Translations under genes and position numbers: made by a program
Notes under the pieces: model-generated
The model's input: only the letters and a program-made list of their open reading frames with translations
Told to the model about the DNA's origin: nothing
The model's database searches: none
Part shown: in pieces, positions 32,001 through 44,000 of the stretch
Numbering within the stretch: position 1 is the first letter of the stretch
Layout: every line of letters starts with the position of its first letter
DNA from: Baylisascaris procyonis
Lineage: Eukaryota > Nematoda > Chromadorea > Rhabditida > Ascarididae
NCBI GenBank assembly: GCA_037389465.1
Contig: JAZARR010000153.1
Location: 10,012,001 to 10,076,000 of the forward strand
Length of the DNA: 64,000 bases
Reading direction: 5' to 3'

Positions 32001-35000
32001 GGCTTAGGCTTAGGCTTAGGCTTAGGCTTAGGCTTAGGCTTAGGCTTAGGCTTAGGCTTAGGCTTAGGCTTAGGCTTAGGCTTAGGCTTAGGCTTAGGCT
32101 TAGGCTTAGGCTTAGGCTTAGGCTTAGGCTTAGGCTTAGGCTTAGGCTTAGGCTTAGGCTTAGGCTTAGGCTTAGGCTTAGGCTTAGGCTTAGGCTTAGG
32201 CTTAGGCTTAGGCTTAGGCTTAGGCTTAGGCTTAGGCTTAGGCTTAGGCTTAGGCTTAGGCTTAGGCTTAGGCTTAGGCTTAGGCTTAGGCTTAGGCTTA
32301 GGCTTAGGCTTAGGCTTAGGCTTAGGCTTAGGCTTAGGCTTAGGCTTAGGCTTAGGCTTAGGCTTAGGCTTAGGCTTAGGCTTAGGCTTAGGCTTAGGCT
32401 TAGGCTTAGGCTTAGGCTTAGGCTTAGGCTTAGGCTTAGGCTTAGGCTTAGGCTTAGGCTTAGGCTTAGGCTTAGGCTTAGGCTTAGGCTTAGGCTTAGG
32501 CTTAGGCTTAGGCTTAGGCTTAGGCTTAGGCTTAGGCTTAGGCTTAGGCTTAGGCTTAGGCTTAGGCTTAGGCTTAGGCTTAGGCTTAGGCTTAGGCTTA
32601 GGCTTAGGCTTAGGCTTAGGCTTAGGCTTAGGCTTAGGCTTAGGCTTAGGCTTAGGCTTAGGCTTAGGCTTAGGCTTAGGCTTAGGCTTAGGCTTAGGCT
32701 TAGGCTTAGGCTTAGGCTTAGGCTTAGGCTTAGGCTTAGGCTTAGGCTTAGGCTTAGGCTTAGGCTTAGGCTTAGGCTTAGGCTTAGGCTTAGGCTTAGG
32801 CTTAGGCTTAGGCTTAGGCTTAGGCTTAGGCTTAGGCTTAGGCTTAGGCTTAGGCTTAGGCTTAGGCTTAGGCTTAGGCTTAGGCTTAGGCTTAGGCTTA
32901 GGCTTAGGCTTAGGCTTAGGCTTAGGCTTAGGCTTAGGCTTAGGCTTAGGCTTAGGCTTAGGCTTAGGCTTAGGCTTAGGCTTAGGCTTAGGCTTAGGCT
33001 TAGGCTTAGGCTTAGGCTTAGGCTTAGGCTTAGGCTTAGGCTTAGGCTTAGGCTTAGGCTTAGGCTTAGGCTTAGGCTTAGGCTTAGGCTTAGGCTTAGG
33101 CTTAGGCTTAGGCTTAGGCTTAGGCTTAGGCTTAGGCTTAGGCTTAGGCTTAGGCTTAGGCTTAGGCTTAGGCTTAGGCTTAGGCTTAGGCTTAGGCTTA
33201 GGCTTAGGCTTAGGCTTAGGCTTAGGCTTAGGCTTAGGCTTAGGCTTAGGCTTAGGCTTAGGCTTAGGCTTAGGCTTAGGCTTAGGCTTAGGCTTAGGCT
33301 TAGGCTTAGGCTTAGGCTTAGGCTTAGGCTTAGGCTTAGGCTTAGGCTTAGGCTTAGGCTTAGGCTTAGGCTTAGGCTTAGGCTTAGGCTTAGGCTTAGG
33401 CTTAGGCTTAGGCTTAGGCTTAGGCTTAGGCTTAGGCTTAGGCTTAGGCTTAGGCTTAGGCTTAGGCTTAGGCTTAGGCTTAGGCTTAGGCTTAGGCTTA
33501 GGCTTAGGCTTAGGCTTAGGCTTAGGCTTAGGCTTAGGCTTAGGCTTAGGCTTAGGCTTAGGCTTAGGCTTAGGCTTAGGCTTAGGCTTAGGCTTAGGCT
33601 TAGGCTTAGGCTTAGGCTTAGGCTTAGGCTTAGGCTTAGGCTTAGGCTTAGGCTTAGGCTTAGGCTTAGGCTTAGGCTTAGGCTTAGGCTTAGGCTTAGG
33701 CTTAGGCTTAGGCTTAGGCTTAGGCTTAGGCTTAGGCTTAGGCTTAGGCTTAGGCTTAGGCTTAGGCTTAGGCTTAGGCTTAGGCTTAGGCTTAGGCTTA
33801 GGCTTAGGCTTAGGCTTAGGCTTAGGCTTAGGCTTAGGCTTAGGCTTAGGCTTAGGCTTAGGCTTAGGCTTAGGCTTAGGCTTAGGCTTAGGCTTAGGCT
33901 TAGGCTTAGGCTTAGGCTTAGGCTTAGGCTTAGGCTTAGGCTTAGGCTTAGGCTTAGGCTTAGGCTTAGGCTTAGGCTTAGGCTTAGGCTTAGGCTTAGG
34001 CTTAGGCTTAGGCTTAGGCTTAGGCTTAGGCTTAGGCTTAGGCTTAGGCTTAGGCTTAGGCTTAGGCTTAGGCTTAGGCTTAGGCTTAGGCTTAGGCTTA
34101 GGCTTAGGCTTAGGCTTAGGCTTAGGCTTAGGCTTAGGCTTAGGCTTAGGCTTAGGCTTAGGCTTAGGCTTAGGCTTAGGCTTAGGCTTAGGCTTAGGCT
34201 TAGGCTTAGGCTTAGGCTTAGGCTTAGGCTTAGGCTTAGGCTTAGGCTTAGGCTTAGGCTTAGGCTTAGGCTTAGGCTTAGGCTTAGGCTTAGGCTTAGG
34301 CTTAGGCTTAGGCTTAGGCTTAGGCTTAGGCTTAGGCTTAGGCTTAGGCTTAGGCTTAGGCTTAGGCTTAGGCTTAGGCTTAGGCTTAGGCTTAGGCTTA
34401 GGCTTAGGCTTAGGCTTAGGCTTAGGCTTAGGCTTAGGCTTAGGCTTAGGCTTAGGCTTAGGCTTAGGCTTAGGCTTAGGCTTAGGCTTAGGCTTAGGCT
34501 TAGGCTTAGGCTTAGGCTTAGGCTTAGGCTTAGGCTTAGGCTTAGGCTTAGGCTTAGGCTTAGGCTTAGGCTTAGGCTTAGGCTTAGGCTTAGGCTTAGG
34601 CTTAGGCTTAGGCTTAGGCTTAGGCTTAGGCTTAGGCTTAGGCTTAGGCTTAGGCTTAGGCTTAGGCTTAGGCTTAGGCTTAGGCTTAGGCTTAGGCTTA
34701 GGCTTAGGCTTAGGCTTAGGCTTAGGCTTAGGCTTAGGCTTAGGCTTAGGCTTAGGCTTAGGCTTAGGCTTAGGCTTAGGCTTAGGCTTAGGCTTAGGCT
34801 TAGGCTTAGGCTTAGGCTTAGGCTTAGGCTTAGGCTTAGGCTTAGGCTTAGGCTTAGGCTTAGGCTTAGGCTTAGGCTTAGGCTTAGGCTTAGGCTTAGG
34901 CTTAGGCTTAGGCTTAGGCTTAGGCTTAGGCTTAGGCTTAGGCTTAGGCTTAGGCTTAGGCTTAGGCTTAGGCTTAGGCTTAGGCTTAGGCTTAGGCTTA

Positions 35001-38000
35001 GGCTTAGGCTTAGGCTTAGGCTTAGGCTTAGGCTTAGGCTTAGGCTTAGGCTTAGGCTTAGGCTTAGGCTTAGGCTTAGGCTTAGGCTTAGGCTTAGGCT
35101 TAGGCTTAGGCTTAGGCTTAGGCTTAGGCTTAGGCTTAGGCTTAGGCTTAGGCTTAGGCTTAGGCTTAGGCTTAGGCTTAGGCTTAGGCTTAGGCTTAGG
35201 CTTAGGCTTAGGCTTAGGCTTAGGCTTAGGCTTAGGCTTAGGCTTAGGCTTAGGCTTAGGCTTAGGCTTAGGCTTAGGCTTAGGCTTAGGCTTAGGCTTA
35301 GGCTTAGGCTTAGGCTTAGGCTTAGGCTTAGGCTTAGGCTTAGGCTTAGGCTTAGGCTTAGGCTTAGGCTTAGGCTTAGGCTTAGGCTTAGGCTTAGGCT
35401 TAGGCTTAGGCTTAGGCTTAGGCTTAGGCTTAGGCTTAGGCTTAGGCTTAGGCTTAGGCTTAGGCTTAGGCTTAGGCTTAGGCTTAGGCTTAGGCTTAGG
35501 CTTAGGCTTAGGCTTAGGCTTAGGCTTAGGCTTAGGCTTAGGCTTAGGCTTAGGCTTAGGCTTAGGCTTAGGCTTAGGCTTAGGCTTAGGCTTAGGCTTA
35601 GGCTTAGGCTTAGGCTTAGGCTTAGGCTTAGGCTTAGGCTTAGGCTTAGGCTTAGGCTTAGGCTTAGGCTTAGGCTTAGGCTTAGGCTTAGGCTTAGGCT
35701 TAGGCTTAGGCTTAGGCTTAGGCTTAGGCTTAGGCTTAGGCTTAGGCTTAGGCTTAGGCTTAGGCTTAGGCTTAGGCTTAGGCTTAGGCTTAGGCTTAGG
35801 CTTAGGCTTAGGCTTAGGCTTAGGCTTAGGCTTAGGCTTAGGCTTAGGCTTAGGCTTAGGCTTAGGCTTAGGCTTAGGCTTAGGCTTAGGCTTAGGCTTA
35901 GGCTTAGGCTTAGGCTTAGGCTTAGGCTTAGGCTTAGGCTTAGGCTTAGGCTTAGGCTTAGGCTTAGGCTTAGGCTTAGGCTTAGGCTTAGGCTTAGGCT
36001 TAGGCTTAGGCTTAGGCTTAGGCTTAGGCTTAGGCTTAGGCTTAGGCTTAGGCTTAGGCTTAGGCTTAGGCTTAGGCTTAGGCTTAGGCTTAGGCTTAGG
36101 CTTAGGCTTAGGCTTAGGCTTAGGCTTAGGCTTAGGCTTAGGCTTAGGCTTAGGCTTAGGCTTAGGCTTAGGCTTAGGCTTAGGCTTAGGCTTAGGCTTA
36201 GGCTTAGGCTTAGGCTTAGGCTTAGGCTTAGGCTTAGGCTTAGGCTTAGGCTTAGGCTTAGGCTTAGGCTTAGGCTTAGGCTTAGGCTTAGGCTTAGGCT
36301 TAGGCTTAGGCTTAGGCTTAGGCTTAGGCTTAGGCTTAGGCTTAGGCTTAGGCTTAGGCTTAGGCTTAGGCTTAGGCTTAGGCTTAGGCTTAGGCTTAGG
36401 CTTAGGCTTAGGCTTAGGCTTAGGCTTAGGCTTAGGCTTAGGCTTAGGCTTAGGCTTAGGCTTAGGCTTAGGCTTAGGCTTAGGCTTAGGCTTAGGCTTA
36501 GGCTTAGGCTTAGGCTTAGGCTTAGGCTTAGGCTTAGGCTTAGGCTTAGGCTTAGGCTTAGGCTTAGGCTTAGGCTTAGGCTTAGGCTTAGGCTTAGGCT
36601 TAGGCTTAGGCTTAGGCTTAGGCTTAGGCTTAGGCTTAGGCTTAGGCTTAGGCTTAGGCTTAGGCTTAGGCTTAGGCTTAGGCTTAGGCTTAGGCTTAGG
36701 CTTAGGCTTAGGCTTAGGCTTAGGCTTAGGCTTAGGCTTAGGCTTAGGCTTAGGCTTAGGCTTAGGCTTAGGCTTAGGCTTAGGCTTAGGCTTAGGCTTA
36801 GGCTTAGGCTTAGGCTTAGGCTTAGGCTTAGGCTTAGGCTTAGGCTTAGGCTTAGGCTTAGGCTTAGGCTTAGGCTTAGGCTTAGGCTTAGGCTTAGGCT
36901 TAGGCTTAGGCTTAGGCTTAGGCTTAGGCTTAGGCTTAGGCTTAGGCTTAGGCTTAGGCTTAGGCTTAGGCTTAGGCTTAGGCTTAGGCTTAGGCTTAGG
37001 CTTAGGCTTAGGCTTAGGCTTAGGCTTAGGCTTAGGCTTAGGCTTAGGCTTAGGCTTAGGCTTAGGCTTAGGCTTAGGCTTAGGCTTAGGCTTAGGCTTA
37101 GGCTTAGGCTTAGGCTTAGGCTTAGGCTTAGGCTTAGGCTTAGGCTTAGGCTTAGGCTTAGGCTTAGGCTTAGGCTTAGGCTTAGGCTTAGGCTTAGGCT
37201 TAGGCTTAGGCTTAGGCTTAGGCTTAGGCTTAGGCTTAGGCTTAGGCTTAGGCTTAGGCTTAGGCTTAGGCTTAGGCTTAGGCTTAGGCTTAGGCTTAGG
37301 CTTAGGCTTAGGCTTAGGCTTAGGCTTAGGCTTAGGCTTAGGCTTAGGCTTAGGCTTAGGCTTAGGCTTAGGCTTAGGCTTAGGCTTAGGCTTAGGCTTA
37401 GGCTTAGGCTTAGGCTTAGGCTTAGGCTTAGGCTTAGGCTTAGGCTTAGGCTTAGGCTTAGGCTTAGGCTTAGGCTTAGGCTTAGGCTTAGGCTTAGGCT
37501 TAGGCTTAGGCTTAGGCTTAGGCTTAGGCTTAGGCTTAGGCTTAGGCTTAGGCTTAGGCTTAGGCTTAGGCTTAGGCTTAGGCTTAGGCTTAGGCTTAGG
37601 CTTAGGCTTAGGCTTAGGCTTAGGCTTAGGCTTAGGCTTAGGCTTAGGCTTAGGCTTAGGCTTAGGCTTAGGCTTAGGCTTAGGCTTAGGCTTAGGCTTA
37701 GGCTTAGGCTTAGGCTTAGGCTTAGGCTTAGGCTTAGGCTTAGGCTTAGGCTTAGGCTTAGGCTTAGGCTTAGGCTTAGGCTTAGGCTTAGGCTTAGGCT
37801 TAGGCTTAGGCTTAGGCTTAGGCTTAGGCTTAGGCTTAGGCTTAGGCTTAGGCTTAGGCTTAGGCTTAGGCTTAGGCTTAGGCTTAGGCTTAGGCTTAGG
37901 CTTAGGCTTAGGCTTAGGCTTAGGCTTAGGCTTAGGCTTAGGCTTAGGCTTAGGCTTAGGCTTAGGCTTAGGCTTAGGCTTAGGCTTAGGCTTAGGCTTA

Positions 38001-41000
38001 GGCTTAGGCTTAGGCTTAGGCTTAGGCTTAGGCTTAGGCTTAGGCTTAGGCTTAGGCTTAGGCTTAGGCTTAGGCTTAGGCTTAGGCTTAGGCTTAGGCT
38101 TAGGCTTAGGCTTAGGCTTAGGCTTAGGCTTAGGCTTAGGCTTAGGCTTAGGCTTAGGCTTAGGCTTAGGCTTAGGCTTAGGCTTAGGCTTAGGCTTAGG
38201 CTTAGGCTTAGGCTTAGGCTTAGGCTTAGGCTTAGGCTTAGGCTTAGGCTTAGGCTTAGGCTTAGGCTTAGGCTTAGGCTTAGGCTTAGGCTTAGGCTTA
38301 GGCTTAGGCTTAGGCTTAGGCTTAGGCTTAGGCTTAGGCTTAGGCTTAGGCTTAGGCTTAGGCTTAGGCTTAGGCTTAGGCTTAGGCTTAGGCTTAGGCT
38401 TAGGCTTAGGCTTAGGCTTAGGCTTAGGCTTAGGCTTAGGCTTAGGCTTAGGCTTAGGCTTAGGCTTAGGCTTAGGCTTAGGCTTAGGCTTAGGCTTAGG
38501 CTTAGGCTTAGGCTTAGGCTTAGGCTTAGGCTTAGGCTTAGGCTTAGGCTTAGGCTTAGGCTTAGGCTTAGGCTTAGGCTTAGGCTTAGGCTTAGGCTTA
38601 GGCTTAGGCTTAGGCTTAGGCTTAGGCTTAGGCTTAGGCTTAGGCTTAGGCTTAGGCTTAGGCTTAGGCTTAGGCTTAGGCTTAGGCTTAGGCTTAGGCT
38701 TAGGCTTAGGCTTAGGCTTAGGCTTAGGCTTAGGCTTAGGCTTAGGCTTAGGCTTAGGCTTAGGCTTAGGCTTAGGCTTAGGCTTAGGCTTAGGCTTAGG
38801 CTTAGGCTTAGGCTTAGGCTTAGGCTTAGGCTTAGGCTTAGGCTTAGGCTTAGGCTTAGGCTTAGGCTTAGGCTTAGGCTTAGGCTTAGGCTTAGGCTTA
38901 GGCTTAGGCTTAGGCTTAGGCTTAGGCTTAGGCTTAGGCTTAGGCTTAGGCTTAGGCTTAGGCTTAGGCTTAGGCTTAGGCTTAGGCTTAGGCTTAGGCT
39001 TAGGCTTAGGCTTAGGCTTAGGCTTAGGCTTAGGCTTAGGCTTAGGCTTAGGCTTAGGCTTAGGCTTAGGCTTAGGCTTAGGCTTAGGCTTAGGCTTAGG
39101 CTTAGGCTTAGGCTTAGGCTTAGGCTTAGGCTTAGGCTTAGGCTTAGGCTTAGGCTTAGGCTTAGGCTTAGGCTTAGGCTTAGGCTTAGGCTTAGGCTTA
39201 GGCTTAGGCTTAGGCTTAGGCTTAGGCTTAGGCTTAGGCTTAGGCTTAGGCTTAGGCTTAGGCTTAGGCTTAGGCTTAGGCTTAGGCTTAGGCTTAGGCT
39301 TAGGCTTAGGCTTAGGCTTAGGCTTAGGCTTAGGCTTAGGCTTAGGCTTAGGCTTAGGCTTAGGCTTAGGCTTAGGCTTAGGCTTAGGCTTAGGCTTAGG
39401 CTTAGGCTTAGGCTTAGGCTTAGGCTTAGGCTTAGGCTTAGGCTTAGGCTTAGGCTTAGGCTTAGGCTTAGGCTTAGGCTTAGGCTTAGGCTTAGGCTTA
39501 GGCTTAGGCTTAGGCTTAGGCTTAGGCTTAGGCTTAGGCTTAGGCTTAGGCTTAGGCTTAGGCTTAGGCTTAGGCTTAGGCTTAGGCTTAGGCTTAGGCT
39601 TAGGCTTAGGCTTAGGCTTAGGCTTAGGCTTAGGCTTAGGCTTAGGCTTAGGCTTAGGCTTAGGCTTAGGCTTAGGCTTAGGCTTAGGCTTAGGCTTAGG
39701 CTTAGGCTTAGGCTTAGGCTTAGGCTTAGGCTTAGGCTTAGGCTTAGGCTTAGGCTTAGGCTTAGGCTTAGGCTTAGGCTTAGGCTTAGGCTTAGGCTTA
39801 GGCTTAGGCTTAGGCTTAGGCTTAGGCTTAGGCTTAGGCTTAGGCTTAGGCTTAGGCTTAGGCTTAGGCTTAGGCTTAGGCTTAGGCTTAGGCTTAGGCT
39901 TAGGCTTAGGCTTAGGCTTAGGCTTAGGCTTAGGCTTAGGCTTAGGCTTAGGCTTAGGCTTAGGCTTAGGCTTAGGCTTAGGCTTAGGCTTAGGCTTAGG
40001 CTTAGGCTTAGGCTTAGGCTTAGGCTTAGGCTTAGGCTTAGGCTTAGGCTTAGGCTTAGGCTTAGGCTTAGGCTTAGGCTTAGGCTTAGGCTTAGGCTTA
40101 GGCTTAGGCTTAGGCTTAGGCTTAGGCTTAGGCTTAGGCTTAGGCTTAGGCTTAGGCTTAGGCTTAGGCTTAGGCTTAGGCTTAGGCTTAGGCTTAGGCT
40201 TAGGCTTAGGCTTAGGCTTAGGCTTAGGCTTAGGCTTAGGCTTAGGCTTAGGCTTAGGCTTAGGCTTAGGCTTAGGCTTAGGCTTAGGCTTAGGCTTAGG
40301 CTTAGGCTTAGGCTTAGGCTTAGGCTTAGGCTTAGGCTTAGGCTTAGGCTTAGGCTTAGGCTTAGGCTTAGGCTTAGGCTTAGGCTTAGGCTTAGGCTTA
40401 GGCTTAGGCTTAGGCTTAGGCTTAGGCTTAGGCTTAGGCTTAGGCTTAGGCTTAGGCTTAGGCTTAGGCTTAGGCTTAGGCTTAGGCTTAGGCTTAGGCT
40501 TAGGCTTAGGCTTAGGCTTAGGCTTAGGCTTAGGCTTAGGCTTAGGCTTAGGCTTAGGCTTAGGCTTAGGCTTAGGCTTAGGCTTAGGCTTAGGCTTAGG
40601 CTTAGGCTTAGGCTTAGGCTTAGGCTTAGGCTTAGGCTTAGGCTTAGGCTTAGGCTTAGGCTTAGGCTTAGGCTTAGGCTTAGGCTTAGGCTTAGGCTTA
40701 GGCTTAGGCTTAGGCTTAGGCTTAGGCTTAGGCTTAGGCTTAGGCTTAGGCTTAGGCTTAGGCTTAGGCTTAGGCTTAGGCTTAGGCTTAGGCTTAGGCT
40801 TAGGCTTAGGCTTAGGCTTAGGCTTAGGCTTAGGCTTAGGCTTAGGCTTAGGCTTAGGCTTAGGCTTAGGCTTAGGCTTAGGCTTAGGCTTAGGCTTAGG
40901 CTTAGGCTTAGGCTTAGGCTTAGGCTTAGGCTTAGGCTTAGGCTTAGGCTTAGGCTTAGGCTTAGGCTTAGGCTTAGGCTTAGGCTTAGGCTTAGGCTTA

Positions 41001-44000
41001 GGCTTAGGCTTAGGCTTAGGCTTAGGCTTAGGCTTAGGCTTAGGCTTAGGCTTAGGCTTAGGCTTAGGCTTAGGCTTAGGCTTAGGCTTAGGCTTAGGCT
41101 TAGGCTTAGGCTTAGGCTTAGGCTTAGGCTTAGGCTTAGGCTTAGGCTTAGGCTTAGGCTTAGGCTTAGGCTTAGGCTTAGGCTTAGGCTTAGGCTTAGG
41201 CTTAGGCTTAGGCTTAGGCTTAGGCTTAGGCTTAGGCTTAGGCTTAGGCTTAGGCTTAGGCTTAGGCTTAGGCTTAGGCTTAGGCTTAGGCTTAGGCTTA
41301 GGCTTAGGCTTAGGCTTAGGCTTAGGCTTAGGCTTAGGCTTAGGCTTAGGCTTAGGCTTAGGCTTAGGCTTAGGCTTAGGCTTAGGCTTAGGCTTAGGCT
41401 TAGGCTTAGGCTTAGGCTTAGGCTTAGGCTTAGGCTTAGGCTTAGGCTTAGGCTTAGGCTTAGGCTTAGGCTTAGGCTTAGGCTTAGGCTTAGGCTTAGG
41501 CTTAGGCTTAGGCTTAGGCTTAGGCTTAGGCTTAGGCTTAGGCTTAGGCTTAGGCTTAGGCTTAGGCTTAGGCTTAGGCTTAGGCTTAGGCTTAGGCTTA
41601 GGCTTAGGCTTAGGCTTAGGCTTAGGCTTAGGCTTAGGCTTAGGCTTAGGCTTAGGCTTAGGCTTAGGCTTAGGCTTAGGCTTAGGCTTAGGCTTAGGCT
41701 TAGGCTTAGGCTTAGGCTTAGGCTTAGGCTTAGGCTTAGGCTTAGGCTTAGGCTTAGGCTTAGGCTTAGGCTTAGGCTTAGGCTTAGGCTTAGGCTTAGG
41801 CTTAGGCTTAGGCTTAGGCTTAGGCTTAGGCTTAGGCTTAGGCTTAGGCTTAGGCTTAGGCTTAGGCTTAGGCTTAGGCTTAGGCTTAGGCTTAGGCTTA
41901 GGCTTAGGCTTAGGCTTAGGCTTAGGCTTAGGCTTAGGCTTAGGCTTAGGCTTAGGCTTAGGCTTAGGCTTAGGCTTAGGCTTAGGCTTAGGCTTAGGCT
42001 TAGGCTTAGGCTTAGGCTTAGGCTTAGGCTTAGGCTTAGGCTTAGGCTTAGGCTTAGGCTTAGGCTTAGGCTTAGGCTTAGGCTTAGGCTTAGGCTTAGG
42101 CTTAGGCTTAGGCTTAGGCTTAGGCTTAGGCTTAGGCTTAGGCTTAGGCTTAGGCTTAGGCTTAGGCTTAGGCTTAGGCTTAGGCTTAGGCTTAGGCTTA
42201 GGCTTAGGCTTAGGCTTAGGCTTAGGCTTAGGCTTAGGCTTAGGCTTAGGCTTAGGCTTAGGCTTAGGCTTAGGCTTAGGCTTAGGCTTAGGCTTAGGCT
42301 TAGGCTTAGGCTTAGGCTTAGGCTTAGGCTTAGGCTTAGGCTTAGGCTTAGGCTTAGGCTTAGGCTTAGGCTTAGGCTTAGGCTTAGGCTTAGGCTTAGG
42401 CTTAGGCTTAGGCTTAGGCTTAGGCTTAGGCTTAGGCTTAGGCTTAGGCTTAGGCTTAGGCTTAGGCTTAGGCTTAGGCTTAGGCTTAGGCTTAGGCTTA
42501 GGCTTAGGCTTAGGCTTAGGCTTAGGCTTAGGCTTAGGCTTAGGCTTAGGCTTAGGCTTAGGCTTAGGCTTAGGCTTAGGCTTAGGCTTAGGCTTAGGCT
42601 TAGGCTTAGGCTTAGGCTTAGGCTTAGGCTTAGGCTTAGGCTTAGGCTTAGGCTTAGGCTTAGGCTTAGGCTTAGGCTTAGGCTTAGGCTTAGGCTTAGG
42701 CTTAGGCTTAGGCTTAGGCTTAGGCTTAGGCTTAGGCTTAGGCTTAGGCTTAGGCTTAGGCTTAGGCTTAGGCTTAGGCTTAGGCTTAGGCTTAGGCTTA
42801 GGCTTAGGCTTAGGCTTAGGCTTAGGCTTAGGCTTAGGCTTAGGCTTAGGCTTAGGCTTAGGCTTAGGCTTAGGCTTAGGCTTAGGCTTAGGCTTAGGCT
42901 TAGGCTTAGGCTTAGGCTTAGGCTTAGGCTTAGGCTTAGGCTTAGGCTTAGGCTTAGGCTTAGGCTTAGGCTTAGGCTTAGGCTTAGGCTTAGGCTTAGG
43001 CTTAGGCTTAGGCTTAGGCTTAGGCTTAGGCTTAGGCTTAGGCTTAGGCTTAGGCTTAGGCTTAGGCTTAGGCTTAGGCTTAGGCTTAGGCTTAGGCTTA
43101 GGCTTAGGCTTAGGCTTAGGCTTAGGCTTAGGCTTAGGCTTAGGCTTAGGCTTAGGCTTAGGCTTAGGCTTAGGCTTAGGCTTAGGCTTAGGCTTAGGCT
43201 TAGGCTTAGGCTTAGGCTTAGGCTTAGGCTTAGGCTTAGGCTTAGGCTTAGGCTTAGGCTTAGGCTTAGGCTTAGGCTTAGGCTTAGGCTTAGGCTTAGG
43301 CTTAGGCTTAGGCTTAGGCTTAGGCTTAGGCTTAGGCTTAGGCTTAGGCTTAGGCTTAGGCTTAGGCTTAGGCTTAGGCTTAGGCTTAGGCTTAGGCTTA
43401 GGCTTAGGCTTAGGCTTAGGCTTAGGCTTAGGCTTAGGCTTAGGCTTAGGCTTAGGCTTAGGCTTAGGCTTAGGCTTAGGCTTAGGCTTAGGCTTAGGCT
43501 TAGGCTTAGGCTTAGGCTTAGGCTTAGGCTTAGGCTTAGGCTTAGGCTTAGGCTTAGGCTTAGGCTTAGGCTTAGGCTTAGGCTTAGGCTTAGGCTTAGG
43601 CTTAGGCTTAGGCTTAGGCTTAGGCTTAGGCTTAGGCTTAGGCTTAGGCTTAGGCTTAGGCTTAGGCTTAGGCTTAGGCTTAGGCTTAGGCTTAGGCTTA
43701 GGCTTAGGCTTAGGCTTAGGCTTAGGCTTAGGCTTAGGCTTAGGCTTAGGCTTAGGCTTAGGCTTAGGCTTAGGCTTAGGCTTAGGCTTAGGCTTAGGCT
43801 TAGGCTTAGGCTTAGGCTTAGGCTTAGGCTTAGGCTTAGGCTTAGGCTTAGGCTTAGGCTTAGGCTTAGGCTTAGGCTTAGGCTTAGGCTTAGGCTTAGG
43901 CTTAGGCTTAGGCTTAGGCTTAGGCTTAGGCTTAGGCTTAGGCTTAGGCTTAGGCTTAGGCTTAGGCTTAGGCTTAGGCTTAGGCTTAGGCTTAGGCTTA